Assembly (NCBI GenBank): GCA_035366835.1
Contig: DAOSIS010000011.1
Coordinates: 42,400-106,399, forward strand
Direction: 5' to 3'
From: UBA6109 sp035366835
Lineage (GTDB): Bacteria > Desulfobacterota > Syntrophia > Syntrophales > UBA6109
Length of the DNA stretch: 64,000 nucleotides
Below are positions 16,229 to 24,686 of the stretch, piece after piece. A program made the position numbers and the translations under genes. Under the pieces are notes generated by a model, which saw only the letters and a list, made by a program, of their open reading frames with translations, was not told the DNA's origin and made no database searches. Each line of letters begins with the position of its first letter. Positions within the stretch are counted from its first letter, which is position 1.

Positions 16229-17581
16229 ATGGAGAAGCTTCATCGCTCCGAAGGAGACATCAACCTGTCGCGGCGGCGGCAGGCCTGGCAGGATGCCCAT
16301 CTCGACGAAGAAACGCGGCGGCTCCTCGCCGAGGACGAAAAGTACTTCCTCAGGCAGTCGCTCTCCACGCCCTGCCTGAACGGCCTGAAGGCCTGCGAAG
16401 GGATCTGGATCGAGGATCTGCAGGGCAGGAGGTACATGGATTTTCACGGCAACAACGTCCACCAGGTCGGCTTCGGAAATCCGGAGGTGATTGCCGCCAT
16501 CAAGGAGCAGCTGGACGAACTGCCGTTCTGTCCGCGGCGCTATACGAACCGGAAAGCGGTGGATCTCGCCAAGAAACTGGCGGAGCTGGCGCCGGGGACC
16601 CTGAACAAGGTCCTGCTCGCGCCGGGCGGGACGAGCGCCATCGGCATGGCGCTGAAGCTCGCGAGGATCGCCACGGGACGGCACAAGACCATTTCCATGT
16701 GGGATTCTTTCCACGGGGCGTCACTGGACGCGATATCGGTCGGAGGCGAGGCAGTGTTCCGCCAGAACATCGGCCCCCTGCTGCCGGGAACGGAGCACGT
16801 GCCGCCGCCCGACGAATACCACTGCATCTTCGGCTGCTTCGAGCGCGGCGGGTGCGACATGACCTGCGCGCGCTACATCGACTACATCATGGAAAAAGAG
16901 GGCGATATCGCCGCCGTGGTGGCCGAACCCATGCGGAGCACGCCGTACGTGCCGAAGCCGGAGTACTGGCGGATCGTCCGGGAGGCCTGCGACAGGCACG
17001 GCGCACTCCTGATCTTCGACGAGATTCCGCACGCCCTCGGCCGGACGGGACGGATGTTCACCTGCGAGAACTTCGGAATCGTCCCGGACATCCTGGTGAT
17101 CGGCAAGGGCCTCGGCGGCGGGGTATTCCCGCTGGCGGCGATGATCGCGCGGGAAGATCTCGATGTGGCGGGCCACATCGCGCTGGGGCATTATACGCAC
17201 GAAAAGAGCCCGGCGGCCTGCGCGGCGGCGCTGGCGACCATCGAGTACATCGAGAAGAACAAGCTGGTGCAGCACTCCCGTGACCTGGGCGCCCACGCCC
17301 TGAAGCGGATGCGGGGGATGATGGAGCGCCATCCCCTGATCGGGGATGTGCGCGGCATCGGATTGTTTCTCGGCATCGAGCTGGTGAGGAACCGGACGAC
17401 GAGGGAGCGTGCGACGGACCAGGCGGAGGCCGTGATGTACGCGGCGCTGTCGCGCGGACTCAGCTTCAAGCTCACGATGGGCAACATCCTCACGCTCACG
17501 CCGGCGCTGACGATATCGAAGGACGAGATGGACAGGGCCCTCGCCATCATTGAGGCCTGCATCGCGGACGTGGAAAAATGA
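16229..17581 (+). CDS. Class-III aminotransferase-fold PLP enzyme, PbfA-like
   Basis: 450 residues. The PLP lysine lies in LVIGKGLGGGVFP (about residue 293) and the PLP aspartate in LLIFDEIPHALGRTG. The N-terminal EGDINLSRRRQAW, the string QSLSTPCLNGLKACEGIWIE and FHGNNVHQVGFG resemble what I remember of PbfA, the (R)-1-hydroxy-2-aminoethylphosphonate ammonia-lyase of phosphonate breakdown, rather than ordinary transaminases. No phn genes are in the window, so this is family resemblance only. ATG with AAAAGGAGAAG upstream. It overlaps the LysR gene by 4 bases. Confidence 0.85.
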   Translation: MEKLHRSEGDINLSRRRQAWQDAHLDEETRRLLAEDEKYFLRQSLSTPCLNGLKACEGIWIEDLQGRRYMDFHGNNVHQVGFGNPEVIAAIKEQLDELPFCPRRYTNRKAVDLAKKLAELAPGTLNKVLLAPGGTSAIGMALKLARIATGRHKTISMWDSFHGASLDAISVGGEAVFRQNIGPLLPGTEHVPPPDEYHCIFGCFERGGCDMTCARYIDYIMEKEGDIAAVVAEPMRSTPYVPKPEYWRIVREACDRHGALLIFDEIPHALGRTGRMFTCENFGIVPDILVIGKGLGGGVFPLAAMIAREDLDVAGHIALGHYTHEKSPAACAAALATIEYIEKNKLVQHSRDLGAHALKRMRGMMERHPLIGDVRGIGLFLGIELVRNRTTRERATDQAEAVMYAALSRGLSFKLTMGNILTLTPALTISKDEMDRALAIIEACIADVEK

Positions 17582-18516
17582 ACCGGCGAACGGGAAGGAT
17601 CGCGGTAGAGGCGGTAGAGATGGAACCGCACCATTCCAACCCCATTCAGTATTTCAACCATTTGAAGGCCTTCTATTACGTGGCCCTGTGCGAGAGCTTT
17701 ACCCGGGCGGCCGACAAATTGAGTCTCTCCCAATCCACGCTGAGCATCCAGGTCCAGTCCCTGGAACAGCAGCTTGGCTTCCCGCTGATCAAGCAGAACA
17801 AGCGCCGGGTCGAACTGACGGAGGAGGGAAACATCATCTTCTCCTACGCAAAGTCGGTCTTCGCGACTCTGGACGACCTGGCCTCCGCCGCCGATGACAT
17901 CCGGAAGCGCAAGATCAAGATCGGCACGACGCCGACGCTGGCCCAGTACATCGTACCGAAAGTGATCAGGAAACTGCGGTCCGGCGAATCGGGGCTCAAG
18001 GTGCACATCTTTACGGGGCAGTCCCGGGAAGTGATCGACCGGATCAAGAACTATGAATATCATATCGGCATCATCACGCGCTGCGAGTATCCGCGCGATC
18101 TCATCAGCCTTCCCGTCGCCAAGCCGAAGCTCCGTTTCGTCGTGAACGACCCCAGGCTTGCCGCGGCGGTGGACATGGAAGATCTCGCCGGTTATCCGAT
18201 CATTCTGACCGATCCCGGTTCCGTGACGCGGGACTACCTCCTGCAGGAGTTCGGCAAGAGGGGAATCTCGATCAAGATCTGCGCGGAAAGCGAGAACGCC
18301 GAAATCGTGAAGGGCATGGTGAACCTGGGCATGGGCGGTGCGTTCTTTCCGGCCTTCGCGGTGGAGGAGGATCTCAGGGAAGGCCGGTTCCGCGAAATCG
18401 CGCTGCCGGCGGACCTCTGTGTCCACATCGACGTGGTGTACATGAAGGACCGGAAGAATCTCACCGTGGTCCGGAATTTCGTGGAGACTTTCAAGAAGCA
18501 CAATTTCTTCCGATGA
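17578..18516 (+). CDS. LysR-family transcriptional regulator
   Basis: 312 residues. After an unusual 25-residue leader, the winged helix-turn-helix reads FNHLKAFYYVALCESFTRAA and then LSLSQSTLSIQVQSLEQQLG (about residues 27-85). The C-terminal two-lobe ligand domain begins IKIGTTPTLAQYIVPKV. It probably senses a substrate or product of the flanking PLP enzymes and controls this unit. The ATGA overlap with the upstream aminotransferase fixes translational coupling; an internal ATG 13 codons in is an alternative start. Unlike many LysR genes it is not divergent from its likely target. Confidence 0.93.
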   Translation: MNRRTGRIAVEAVEMEPHHSNPIQYFNHLKAFYYVALCESFTRAADKLSLSQSTLSIQVQSLEQQLGFPLIKQNKRRVELTEEGNIIFSYAKSVFATLDDLASAADDIRKRKIKIGTTPTLAQYIVPKVIRKLRSGESGLKVHIFTGQSREVIDRIKNYEYHIGIITRCEYPRDLISLPVAKPKLRFVVNDPRLAAAVDMEDLAGYPIILTDPGSVTRDYLLQEFGKRGISIKICAESENAEIVKGMVNLGMGGAFFPAFAVEEDLREGRFREIALPADLCVHIDVVYMKDRKNLTVVRNFVETFKKHNFFR

Positions 18517-18526
18517 CAGCGGTTCC

Positions 18527-18640
18527 TGAATCCAGTAGCGAGCATTCCTCGCAGCTTGTTGCGGGGTAAGCGAGCGAATCCTGTTTGAGATCCCTTCCTT
18601 GGGGATCGAAGATTCTCCGGAGCTTGCTCCGGAGAGCCTC
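18527..18640 (-). repeat. Dispersed repeat, copy 2 (inverted relative to 8472-8587)
   Basis: Reverse complement of the element at 8472-8587, with the same two GCAA-loop hairpins and the same core; differences are scattered substitutions and small indels. It fills the gap between the LysR stop and the second PLP gene, so it could affect transcription or RNA stability between them. A 483-codon minus-strand frame passing through it is an artefact. Confidence 0.85.
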
Positions 18641-18669
18641 AATAAATTCCTTGGGGAGGAAACCGTTCC

Positions 18670-20022
18670 ATGACGCCTTTAGACACACAGGAGATTGTCC
18701 GGTTCGAGCAGGACCATGTGCTGCATCCCTGGTCGGCGCAGAAAAACTTCAAGCCCTTCGTTGTGGCGGGAGGCCTGGGGGTCCACTTCTGGGACGACAA
18801 GGGGAAACGCTATCTCGATTTCTGCTCGCAGCTCTTCAACGTCAACGCCGGACATCAGCATCCCCGGATCATCCAGGCCATCAAGGACCAGGCGGAGAAA
18901 CTCTGCTACGCCTACCCCTCGGCGGCGACGGAGCCGCGCGCGAAGCTCGCGAAGATGCTGGCGGACATCGCACCGGGCGACATCGACAGTGTCCTCTTCA
19001 TGAACTGCGGCGCCGAGGCGAACGAGAACGCGGTCCGCATGGCCCGCGCCGTGACGGGGCGGCACAAGATCATCGCCCGTTACCGCGGCTTCCACGGCGG
19101 TGCGGCGGGCGCAGCCGTCTTCGGCGATCCGCGGCGGCGGGCCTTCGAGCCCTACGTCCAGGGCGGCATCCGCGTCTGGGACCCCTACTGCTACCGCTGC
19201 TTCTTCAGGATGACCTACCCCGCCTGCGGCCTCTACTGCGCGGAAGCGATCCGCGAGGTCATCGAGGTGGAAGGCCCGGAGACGATCGCGGCCATCATGA
19301 TGGAACCGATCACGGGCAGCAACTGCCGCATCGTTCCTCCCGAGGGATACATGCAGCGCCTGCGGAGGATCTGCGACGACTACGGCATTCTGCTTATTCT
19401 CGACGAGGTGATGACCGGCTTCGGACGGACGGGGAAATGGTTTGCCGCCGACCTCTGGAACGTGGTTCCCGACATGATCACGTCCTCCAAGGGAATCACC
19501 AACGGCGCCCTGCCGCTGGGCGTCGTCATGGTGCGCCGGAAGGTCGCCGAGTATTTTGACGACCGGATCCTGTACGCCGGTTCGACGCAGATGGGGAACC
19601 CCATCGTGGCGGCGGCGGCAGTCGCGGCGATCGAGGTCTATCGCGACGAGGGCCTGGTCGAGAATTCGCGCGTCCTCGGACGGTACCTCATGGAACGGCT
19701 GGAGCGGATTCGGGATCAACACCCCTCCGTAGGCGAGGTGCGGGGCAAAGGCCTCTTCGCAGGGATCGAACTCGTGAAGAACAAGGAAACGCGCGAGCCG
19801 CTCATTCCCTGGACCGTCCGCTACTACGAGCAGAAGCATCCGTTCGCGGGGAGGCTCCTCGGGAAGTTGAAGGAAGATGGCCTTTTCGTCGAGATGCGCT
19901 GGAACGTCCTGATGGTCGCTCCGCCGCTGTGCATCGGGAAGGAGGACCTGGACAAAGGCCTGGGAAAAATCGACCAGGCCCTCGCGATCGCCGACGACTT
20001 CGCGAAAGGGGACAAAGGATAG
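18670..20022 (+). CDS. Class-III aminotransferase (omega-amino acid type)
   Basis: 450 residues. PLP lysine in MITSSKGITNGALPLG (about residue 278), PLP aspartate in LLILDEVMTGFGRTGKW, and FMNCGAEANENAVRMARAVT for phosphate binding. The N-terminal EQDHVLHPWSAQ is usual in aminotransferases that use beta-alanine, taurine or 4-aminobutyrate with pyruvate or oxoglutarate. Two cysteine pairs occur near residues 173-196 (YCYRCFF, YPACGLYCAE), also present in part in the other PLP enzyme, unusual for the family. ATG with GGGGAGG upstream. Likely works with the dehydrogenase at 15294: amine to semialdehyde to hydroxyacid. Substrate not determined. Confidence 0.88.
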   Translation: MTPLDTQEIVRFEQDHVLHPWSAQKNFKPFVVAGGLGVHFWDDKGKRYLDFCSQLFNVNAGHQHPRIIQAIKDQAEKLCYAYPSAATEPRAKLAKMLADIAPGDIDSVLFMNCGAEANENAVRMARAVTGRHKIIARYRGFHGGAAGAAVFGDPRRRAFEPYVQGGIRVWDPYCYRCFFRMTYPACGLYCAEAIREVIEVEGPETIAAIMMEPITGSNCRIVPPEGYMQRLRRICDDYGILLILDEVMTGFGRTGKWFAADLWNVVPDMITSSKGITNGALPLGVVMVRRKVAEYFDDRILYAGSTQMGNPIVAAAAVAAIEVYRDEGLVENSRVLGRYLMERLERIRDQHPSVGEVRGKGLFAGIELVKNKETREPLIPWTVRYYEQKHPFAGRLLGKLKEDGLFVEMRWNVLMVAPPLCIGKEDLDKGLGKIDQALAIADDFAKGDKG

Positions 20023-20157
20023 CGGTCGTCGCCGCCTGAACCTCTTCGCCGATCAGAAGATCGGGGGCGCAGGGGTCCTGAAATCGGGCACCGATGGGAA
20101 GTCCTGCTTCCAGCCGCTTTTCCGATGCTGCAGGGGGAAGGCGAGGCCGTTCGGGAG

Positions 20158-20550
20158 TCAGATCGAGGCGGGCGTCCGCCCGCCCTGGTGGAGGCGTGCA
20201 TCCAGGAGATTCTCAATCTTTTCGATGTTCCAGCCCGTGTAGACGTCCTTCTTGTCCAGAATGAAGGTCGGGTACTTCCGGAACCGGTGCCGCACCGCCT
20301 TGTAGAGGCCCAGCAGGGAGTCGGCCTCGACGAGCCGGAAGTCGATCCTGTGCTGATAGAGGTGCTTCAGCTCCAGCAGGATCTCCCGCAGTCTTTTCCA
20401 TTCCTCATGGAATTGCGGAGGATAGGCGTTTTGATCATCCTCCTGTACCGCCGGGCCGACGCCGCTCTCCTGAAACAGCAGGTCGCAATGCCGGCAGTTG
20501 CCGAGCGACGTGAAAAGAGTGCTGACGACTTCAACACAGACGGGTTTCAT
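20158..20550 (-). CDS. Thioredoxin/glutaredoxin-like hypothetical protein
   Basis: 130 residues with GNCRHCDLLFQESGV near residue 17, a CxxC site in the position expected for a thiol-redox fold, then a helical middle (EEWKRLREILLELKHLYQH) and RFRKYPTFILDKKDVYTGW, where the cis-proline region and following strand resemble glutaredoxin or arsenate-reductase-type folds. It lacks a signal peptide, so it is cytoplasmic. Convergent with the second PLP gene, divergent from the kinase. No specific function supported. Confidence 0.7.
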   Translation of the reverse strand: MKPVCVEVVSTLFTSLGNCRHCDLLFQESGVGPAVQEDDQNAYPPQFHEEWKRLREILLELKHLYQHRIDFRLVEADSLLGLYKAVRHRFRKYPTFILDKKDVYTGWNIEKIENLLDARLHQGGRTPASI

Positions 20551-20764
20551 GGCTCTTCACCCGTTGTCTCATCCGGCCGCGCCAAGGGGGTAACTTTGCT
20601 TCTATGAAAATACCTCCCTTCCGCTTTGTCAAGGCCGGGGCCCCCTTCCTTTCCTCTGCAGCCGCGGAAGCGGATTTCGATTGAAAATGCGGCCGGAATC
20701 GTTTTACATGTCTGGAACGATTCGCATGTCCGGCAGTCGCGACAGACTCGTGAGGTTCCCGTAC

Positions 20765-22426
20765 ATGAAAGACACGCCGCGGACGATGGAACAGCTTCTG
20801 GAAGAGCTTCGTCAGGCCCGGAACGCCATCGCCGAGATGAAGAGCCACGAAGCTTCCCTGGAACGGGCCCAGGGGGCCCTGATGGAAAGCGAGCAGCTGC
20901 TCTACAGCATCCTGGAAGGCTCCCCGATACCGACCTTTGTGATCGGCAGCGACCACCGGATCATCTACTGGAACAAGGCGCTGCAGGAGTTGACGGGAAT
21001 TCCGGCGGAAGAGGTGGTCGGCACAACGCAGCACTGGCGGGCCTTCTACAGCGAGGAGCGGCCCAGTCTGGCGGATGTGCTCGTCGATCAGACGATTCAG
21101 GACATTCGCCGCTGGTACAGAGAAAAATGCCGCAAGTCGAAACTCATCGAGGAGGCTTACGAAGCGACGGACTTTTTCTCGGAGCTGGGCAGCGGGGGAA
21201 AGTGGCTGCGATTCACCGCCGCCATCATCCGCGATTCCGCCGGAAATCTCAGGGGTGCCGTCGAAACGCTCGAGGACATCACGGAACGCCGCCGAGCGGA
21301 AGAGGAACTCCTCCGGATGCAGAAAATGGAATCTCTGAGCACCATGGCCGAGGGCGTCGCCCACGAGTTCAACCGGCTTCTTTCCGCCATCCTGGGGAAG
21401 GTCGTCTGGGCGAAGCTCTCCGCCGGGGAGGAAGACAGCGCCATCGAGGAGGTTCTTTCGCTGGCGGAAAAGTTCGGACATCAGGCCAAGGAATTGACCC
21501 ACCAGCTGCTCACCTTCTCCATGAGTCGCGAGCCCTGCCGGTCACCTGCGCCCCTGGCTCCGCTGGTTCGGGAGGAGGCCTCGGTCCTCCTGCAGGGTTC
21601 CGACGTCATCTGCAATTTTTTCCTTCCGGAAGACCTGTGGACGGCCGACATCGACGTTGTCCAGATCCGCAGGGTGATCCGGGGGCTGATCCGCCACGCC
21701 CTGCAGCAGATGCCGACCGGCGGAATCCTGACAATCCGGGCGGAAAACACCCAGGTCACCGCCGACGAAGCGCCGATCGCGGAGGGCCGGTACATCCGGC
21801 TGACTGTCAAGGACGACGGAGCCGGTTTGTCGCAGGAAGAGCTCCGGACGCTCTTTGACCCTCAGTTCTCCGCAAAAAGCGGGCCGAAGGACAGGAGGTT
21901 GGGTCTGGCCCTCTGCTACTCCATCGCCCGGAAGCACGGCGGCTTGATCCGCGCAGAATCGGAGAAGGGAAAGGGAACCAGCCTGCAGCTCTGGCTGCCG
22001 ATTCCGCAGAAAACAGAGAAGGAAAAACCCGAAGAAGCGGCGGTGAAAAGCGACCGCAGGATCCTGATGCAGGAGACGGACGACAAGGTCCGGCACACTT
22101 CAAGAATCATCCTGAACTTCCTGCATTGCCAGGCGGAATTTGCCGCGTCCGGTGAGGAGACCGTCGCGCGTTTTTCCGCCGCACAAAATGATCCGCAGCC
22201 TTATGCCGCGGTCCTGATAGCCTGGTCCGCCGATCGGGACGAAGAAGTCCGGCGCACGATCGCCCGCCTGCGGGAAGTCGATACGAATGTGCGGATTCTG
22301 GTCACCGTCGACTACAGGGATACGGTCGATGAGGCTGCATTCCTGTCGATCGGGGCTTCCGGGATGGCGACCAAACCTTTCGGTGTCGAAGACACAGGGA
22401 ACGCTCTGAGAAATCTCTTCCTGTAA
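20765..22426 (+). CDS. PAS sensor histidine kinase with degenerate receiver domain
   Basis: 553 residues from the ATG with GAGG 9 bases upstream; in-frame TTG and ATG starts at 20681-20702 would add up to 28 residues. Domains: a short coiled coil (MEQLLEELRQARNAIAEMKS), PAS (ILEGSPIPTFVIGSDHRIIY to LEDITERRRAEE), HisKA with the phospho-histidine in EGVAHEFNRLLSAI, and an HATPase with VKDDGAGLSQEE and LGLALCYSIARKHGG. The last 120 residues have receiver-like layout ending in TKPF, but the phospho-acceptor aspartate is absent (AAVLIAWSADRD). No membrane span; cytoplasmic sensor. Coupled to the HD gene 10 bases downstream. Confidence 0.88.
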   Translation: MKDTPRTMEQLLEELRQARNAIAEMKSHEASLERAQGALMESEQLLYSILEGSPIPTFVIGSDHRIIYWNKALQELTGIPAEEVVGTTQHWRAFYSEERPSLADVLVDQTIQDIRRWYREKCRKSKLIEEAYEATDFFSELGSGGKWLRFTAAIIRDSAGNLRGAVETLEDITERRRAEEELLRMQKMESLSTMAEGVAHEFNRLLSAILGKVVWAKLSAGEEDSAIEEVLSLAEKFGHQAKELTHQLLTFSMSREPCRSPAPLAPLVREEASVLLQGSDVICNFFLPEDLWTADIDVVQIRRVIRGLIRHALQQMPTGGILTIRAENTQVTADEAPIAEGRYIRLTVKDDGAGLSQEELRTLFDPQFSAKSGPKDRRLGLALCYSIARKHGGLIRAESEKGKGTSLQLWLPIPQKTEKEKPEEAAVKSDRRILMQETDDKVRHTSRIILNFLHCQAEFAASGEETVARFSAAQNDPQPYAAVLIAWSADRDEEVRRTIARLREVDTNVRILVTVDYRDTVDEAAFLSIGASGMATKPFGVEDTGNALRNLFL

Positions 22427-22436
22427 GGGGCGCATC

Positions 22437-23237
22437 TTGAACGATCCCTCCTATGAAAGAGCTCGATGCCTGTCCCGGCGGATCGCTGCCGCCGTTGGGA
22501 CGCCCCGCTTCTACATGGAGAAGGACGGCGAAATCGCCCTCTCCGGCCGGATGTATCGGGCCGACGCGTCGGCGAGGGCCTGCGCCAGGATCGTTGAAAA
22601 GCGGGGCGACCGCCTCGGGCACGGGCTTGACCACTCCGCGAAGGTGGCCGTTGAAAGCGGGGCGCTGGTCATGATCGAGGGCGGCCCGCACATCCCCCGG
22701 GCGGAGCTGCAGCGCCTCGTGGGTCTTGCCCACCTGGCGGGAATCCTCCACGATATCCGGCGCGAAGAGAAGAACCACGCTCGGTGCGGCGCCGAAGCGG
22801 CGGTCGCCGTCCTGTCGTCGCTCCGCCTTCCCGATGAGGATATAGGGATCGTAAGCCGGGCCATTATCAACCACGAGGCCTTCCAGCCGGAACAGCCGGC
22901 GGATGATCGGGAGTCGCAGTTGATCTCGGATGCCCTGTACGACGCGGACAAGTTCCGATGGGGACCCGACAATTTCACGGATACGATCTGGGCCATGCTG
23001 GCGGACAGGGATATCCCTCTCGTCAAGGTCCTTCCGCGGTTCCTCGGCGGCCTCGACGGCATCAGGCGGATCCGGGACACCTTCCGAACGGCGGCCGGCC
23101 GGCGATACGGACCGGATTTCATCGATCGCGGGCTGGCCATCGGTACGCGACTGTATGCAGAACTGACGAGCGATGTTTCACCGGAAGGAGGAAACGCCCA
23201 TGCATCAGATCAGCCTCAGGACGATCCAGCGCTTTGA
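22437..23237 (+). CDS. HD-domain phosphohydrolase
   Basis: 266 residues from a TTG start with AAGGGG 6 bases upstream. Metal-binding motifs of the HD superfamily are intact: GLDHSAKVAVES (first histidine), LAGILHDIRREEKNH (the HD pair), AIINHEAFQ and DALYDADKFRWG (final aspartate). Likely a nucleotide or small phosphate-ester hydrolase; the substrate is unknown. It follows the kinase closely and its 3' end overlaps the yjbQ gene by 38 bases, so all three are probably co-transcribed. Confidence 0.88.
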   Translation: MNDPSYERARCLSRRIAAAVGTPRFYMEKDGEIALSGRMYRADASARACARIVEKRGDRLGHGLDHSAKVAVESGALVMIEGGPHIPRAELQRLVGLAHLAGILHDIRREEKNHARCGAEAAVAVLSSLRLPDEDIGIVSRAIINHEAFQPEQPADDRESQLISDALYDADKFRWGPDNFTDTIWAMLADRDIPLVKVLPRFLGGLDGIRRIRDTFRTAAGRRYGPDFIDRGLAIGTRLYAELTSDVSPEGGNAHASDQPQDDPAL

Positions 23238-23598
23238 AATGATCGACATCACGGGCCGGGTCCGGAAGCTCCTGCGTGAGACCGGCCTCCAGACGGGCCT
23301 CTGCATCGTCTATGTCCCCCATACGACGGCCGGCGTAACCATCAACGAAAACGCCGACCCCGATGTGCCCGCCGACATCCTGGCCACCCTGAATCGGATC
23401 GTCCCGCTCGACAACGCCTACCGCCATCGTGAAGGAAACTCCGCCGCCCATGTCAAGGCGGCGATTGTAGGCGCTTCCCAGGCCGTGCCGGTGGAAGCCG
23501 GCGATCTTGCCCTGGGCACCTGGCAGGCCCTGTTCTTCTGTGAATTCGACGGACCGAGAAACAGGAAAGCCTACGTGAGATTCCTGAAAGGAGAATGA
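23200..23598 (+). CDS. yjbQ: YjbQ family (UPF0047, secondary thiamine-phosphate synthase type)
   Basis: 132 residues. The YjbQ hallmarks are present: GLCIVYVPHTTAGVTINENA with the conserved histidine and GNSAAHVKAAIVGAS, followed by LALGTWQALFFCEFDGPRNR. E. coli YjbQ has weak thiamine-phosphate synthase activity; the physiological role is uncertain. The ATG at 23200 has GGAGG 9 bases upstream and is preferred over an ATG nine codons earlier. The start lies inside the HD gene, implying coupling. Confidence 0.93.
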   Translation: MHQISLRTIQRFEMIDITGRVRKLLRETGLQTGLCIVYVPHTTAGVTINENADPDVPADILATLNRIVPLDNAYRHREGNSAAHVKAAIVGASQAVPVEAGDLALGTWQALFFCEFDGPRNRKAYVRFLKGE

Positions 23599-23696
23599 CC
23601 GAAAGGAGAACCCGCCGTAGGCGGCATGCCCGCCGCATGTCTTCGAAGCGCGACGGCCCCCCTTCTCTCCGGAAGTCCTTCAAAGGGTGGGCATGA

Positions 23697-23744
23697 AAAA
23701 ATTGCGGTGCGCCAACCCCTGCCCGAGGGGCAGAGGGCTGGCGC
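23697..23744 (-). terminator. Intrinsic terminator of the hsp20 operon
   Basis: On the minus strand an imperfect hairpin (outer arms 23739-23744 and 23709-23714, inner TGCCC/GGGCA stem) is followed by AATTTTTC. It lies 7 bases after the stop of the last hsp20 gene. Confidence 0.75.
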
Positions 23745-23750
23745 GGTTCG

Positions 23751-24251
23751 TTACTCGGCTTTGATGGTTACCTTCTTCCGCTTGTCCTCGGCGGATTCCG
23801 CCTTTTTCATCTTAACGGTCAGCACGCCGTTCTTGAAGCCGGCATAGACATCCTTGGTGTCGACACCGGCCGGCAGAGGAATCTCCCGGTGGAAAGCGCC
23901 GTACGATCTTTCAACATGGTAATATCCGTCGTCTTTCCTCTCTTTTTCCTCCTTCTTCTCACCCCGGATCGTCAGGCAATCCTCCGTTACGGAGACGTCG
24001 ATATCCCTTTCGTCAATCCCGGGGAGCTCCGCCTTTACGATGACCTCCTTGTCGGTTTCTCTGGCATCAATCGACGGTGAAAATCCATCCCACCGACTTT
24101 CGAGACGGCCGAACGTGGTCGGCTCGCAGAAGACCTCGTCGAAGAGGCGGTTCATGTCCCTCTGAAGAGAATAAAAGGAGCGTTCGCCTTCGCTACGCGC
24201 CGGCGAAAGCCCTCTTCGCCAGATTGAAGGTACCAGATTTGACATCAACAT
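23751..24251 (-). CDS. Small heat-shock protein Hsp20, third of three
   Basis: 166 residues. An N-terminal arm (SFYSLQRDMNRLFDEVF) precedes an alpha-crystallin domain with KAELPGIDERDIDVSV and the closing GFKNGVLTVKMKKAE, the A-x-x-x-nGvL signature. Holdase chaperone that binds unfolding proteins without ATP. No IXI-type motif is obvious in the tail, VTIKAE. GGAGGG precedes the start. Last gene in the operon, with a terminator just after it. Confidence 0.95.
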   Translation of the reverse strand: MLMSNLVPSIWRRGLSPARSEGERSFYSLQRDMNRLFDEVFCEPTTFGRLESRWDGFSPSIDARETDKEVIVKAELPGIDERDIDVSVTEDCLTIRGEKKEEKERKDDGYYHVERSYGAFHREIPLPAGVDTKDVYAGFKNGVLTVKMKKAESAEDKRKKVTIKAE

Positions 24252-24278
24252 TGGCTTACCCTCCTTCCTTGAATTTTT

Positions 24279-24680
24279 TTACTCGGAACGGATGGGGATC
24301 TTTTTCGCCTTCGCGGGTTCGATCTTGCGCAGACGAACACGAAGAACCCCGTTCTTCATCGACGCTTCGATGCGCTCCCGGTCGACCTCATCGGAGAGCG
24401 TAAACGCCCTGCGGAAGTCACCGGTCTCGTATTCCGAATAGCCGATGCTGTACCCGGGGTACCGATCCTCGGACACCGTTCCCGTAAGACTCAACACGTC
24501 CTTCTCAAGCGTGATATCCACGCCCTTCTCGTCCACCCCCGGCATATCCGCAAGGAGTACGATTTCATCCTTCGTTTCATAAATATCGACAAAGGGAATG
24601 AATACCTTTTTGTTTCTCGTTCTTTCCATCCCCGCCGGAGCAGGTGCTTCCCTCTTCAGTTCTTTCGGTTCGGCTGACAT
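24279..24680 (-). CDS. Small heat-shock protein Hsp20, second of three
   Basis: 133 residues with almost no N-terminal arm: a short charged leader then directly the alpha-crystallin domain (VFIPFVDIYETKDEIVLLAD, PGVDEKGVDITLEKDVLSL, ending SMKNGVLRVRLRKIEP). The leader is lysine/alanine/proline-rich. The tail KKIPIRSE contains an I-P-I (IXI) motif for oligomer contacts. Members with so little N-terminal arm often form smaller oligomers. Lies 6 bases after the first hsp20 gene. Confidence 0.95.
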   Translation of the reverse strand: MSAEPKELKREAPAPAGMERTRNKKVFIPFVDIYETKDEIVLLADMPGVDEKGVDITLEKDVLSLTGTVSEDRYPGYSIGYSEYETGDFRRAFTLSDEVDRERIEASMKNGVLRVRLRKIEPAKAKKIPIRSE

Positions 24681-24686
24681 GTTCGT

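Noticed and set aside
17191..18642. 483-codon minus-strand frame
   Set aside because: Runs across the repeat at 18527-18640 and antisense to the LysR and PLP genes; a composite artefact.
18679..19839. 386-codon minus-strand frame
   Set aside because: Antisense of the second aminotransferase, which has intact PLP motifs.
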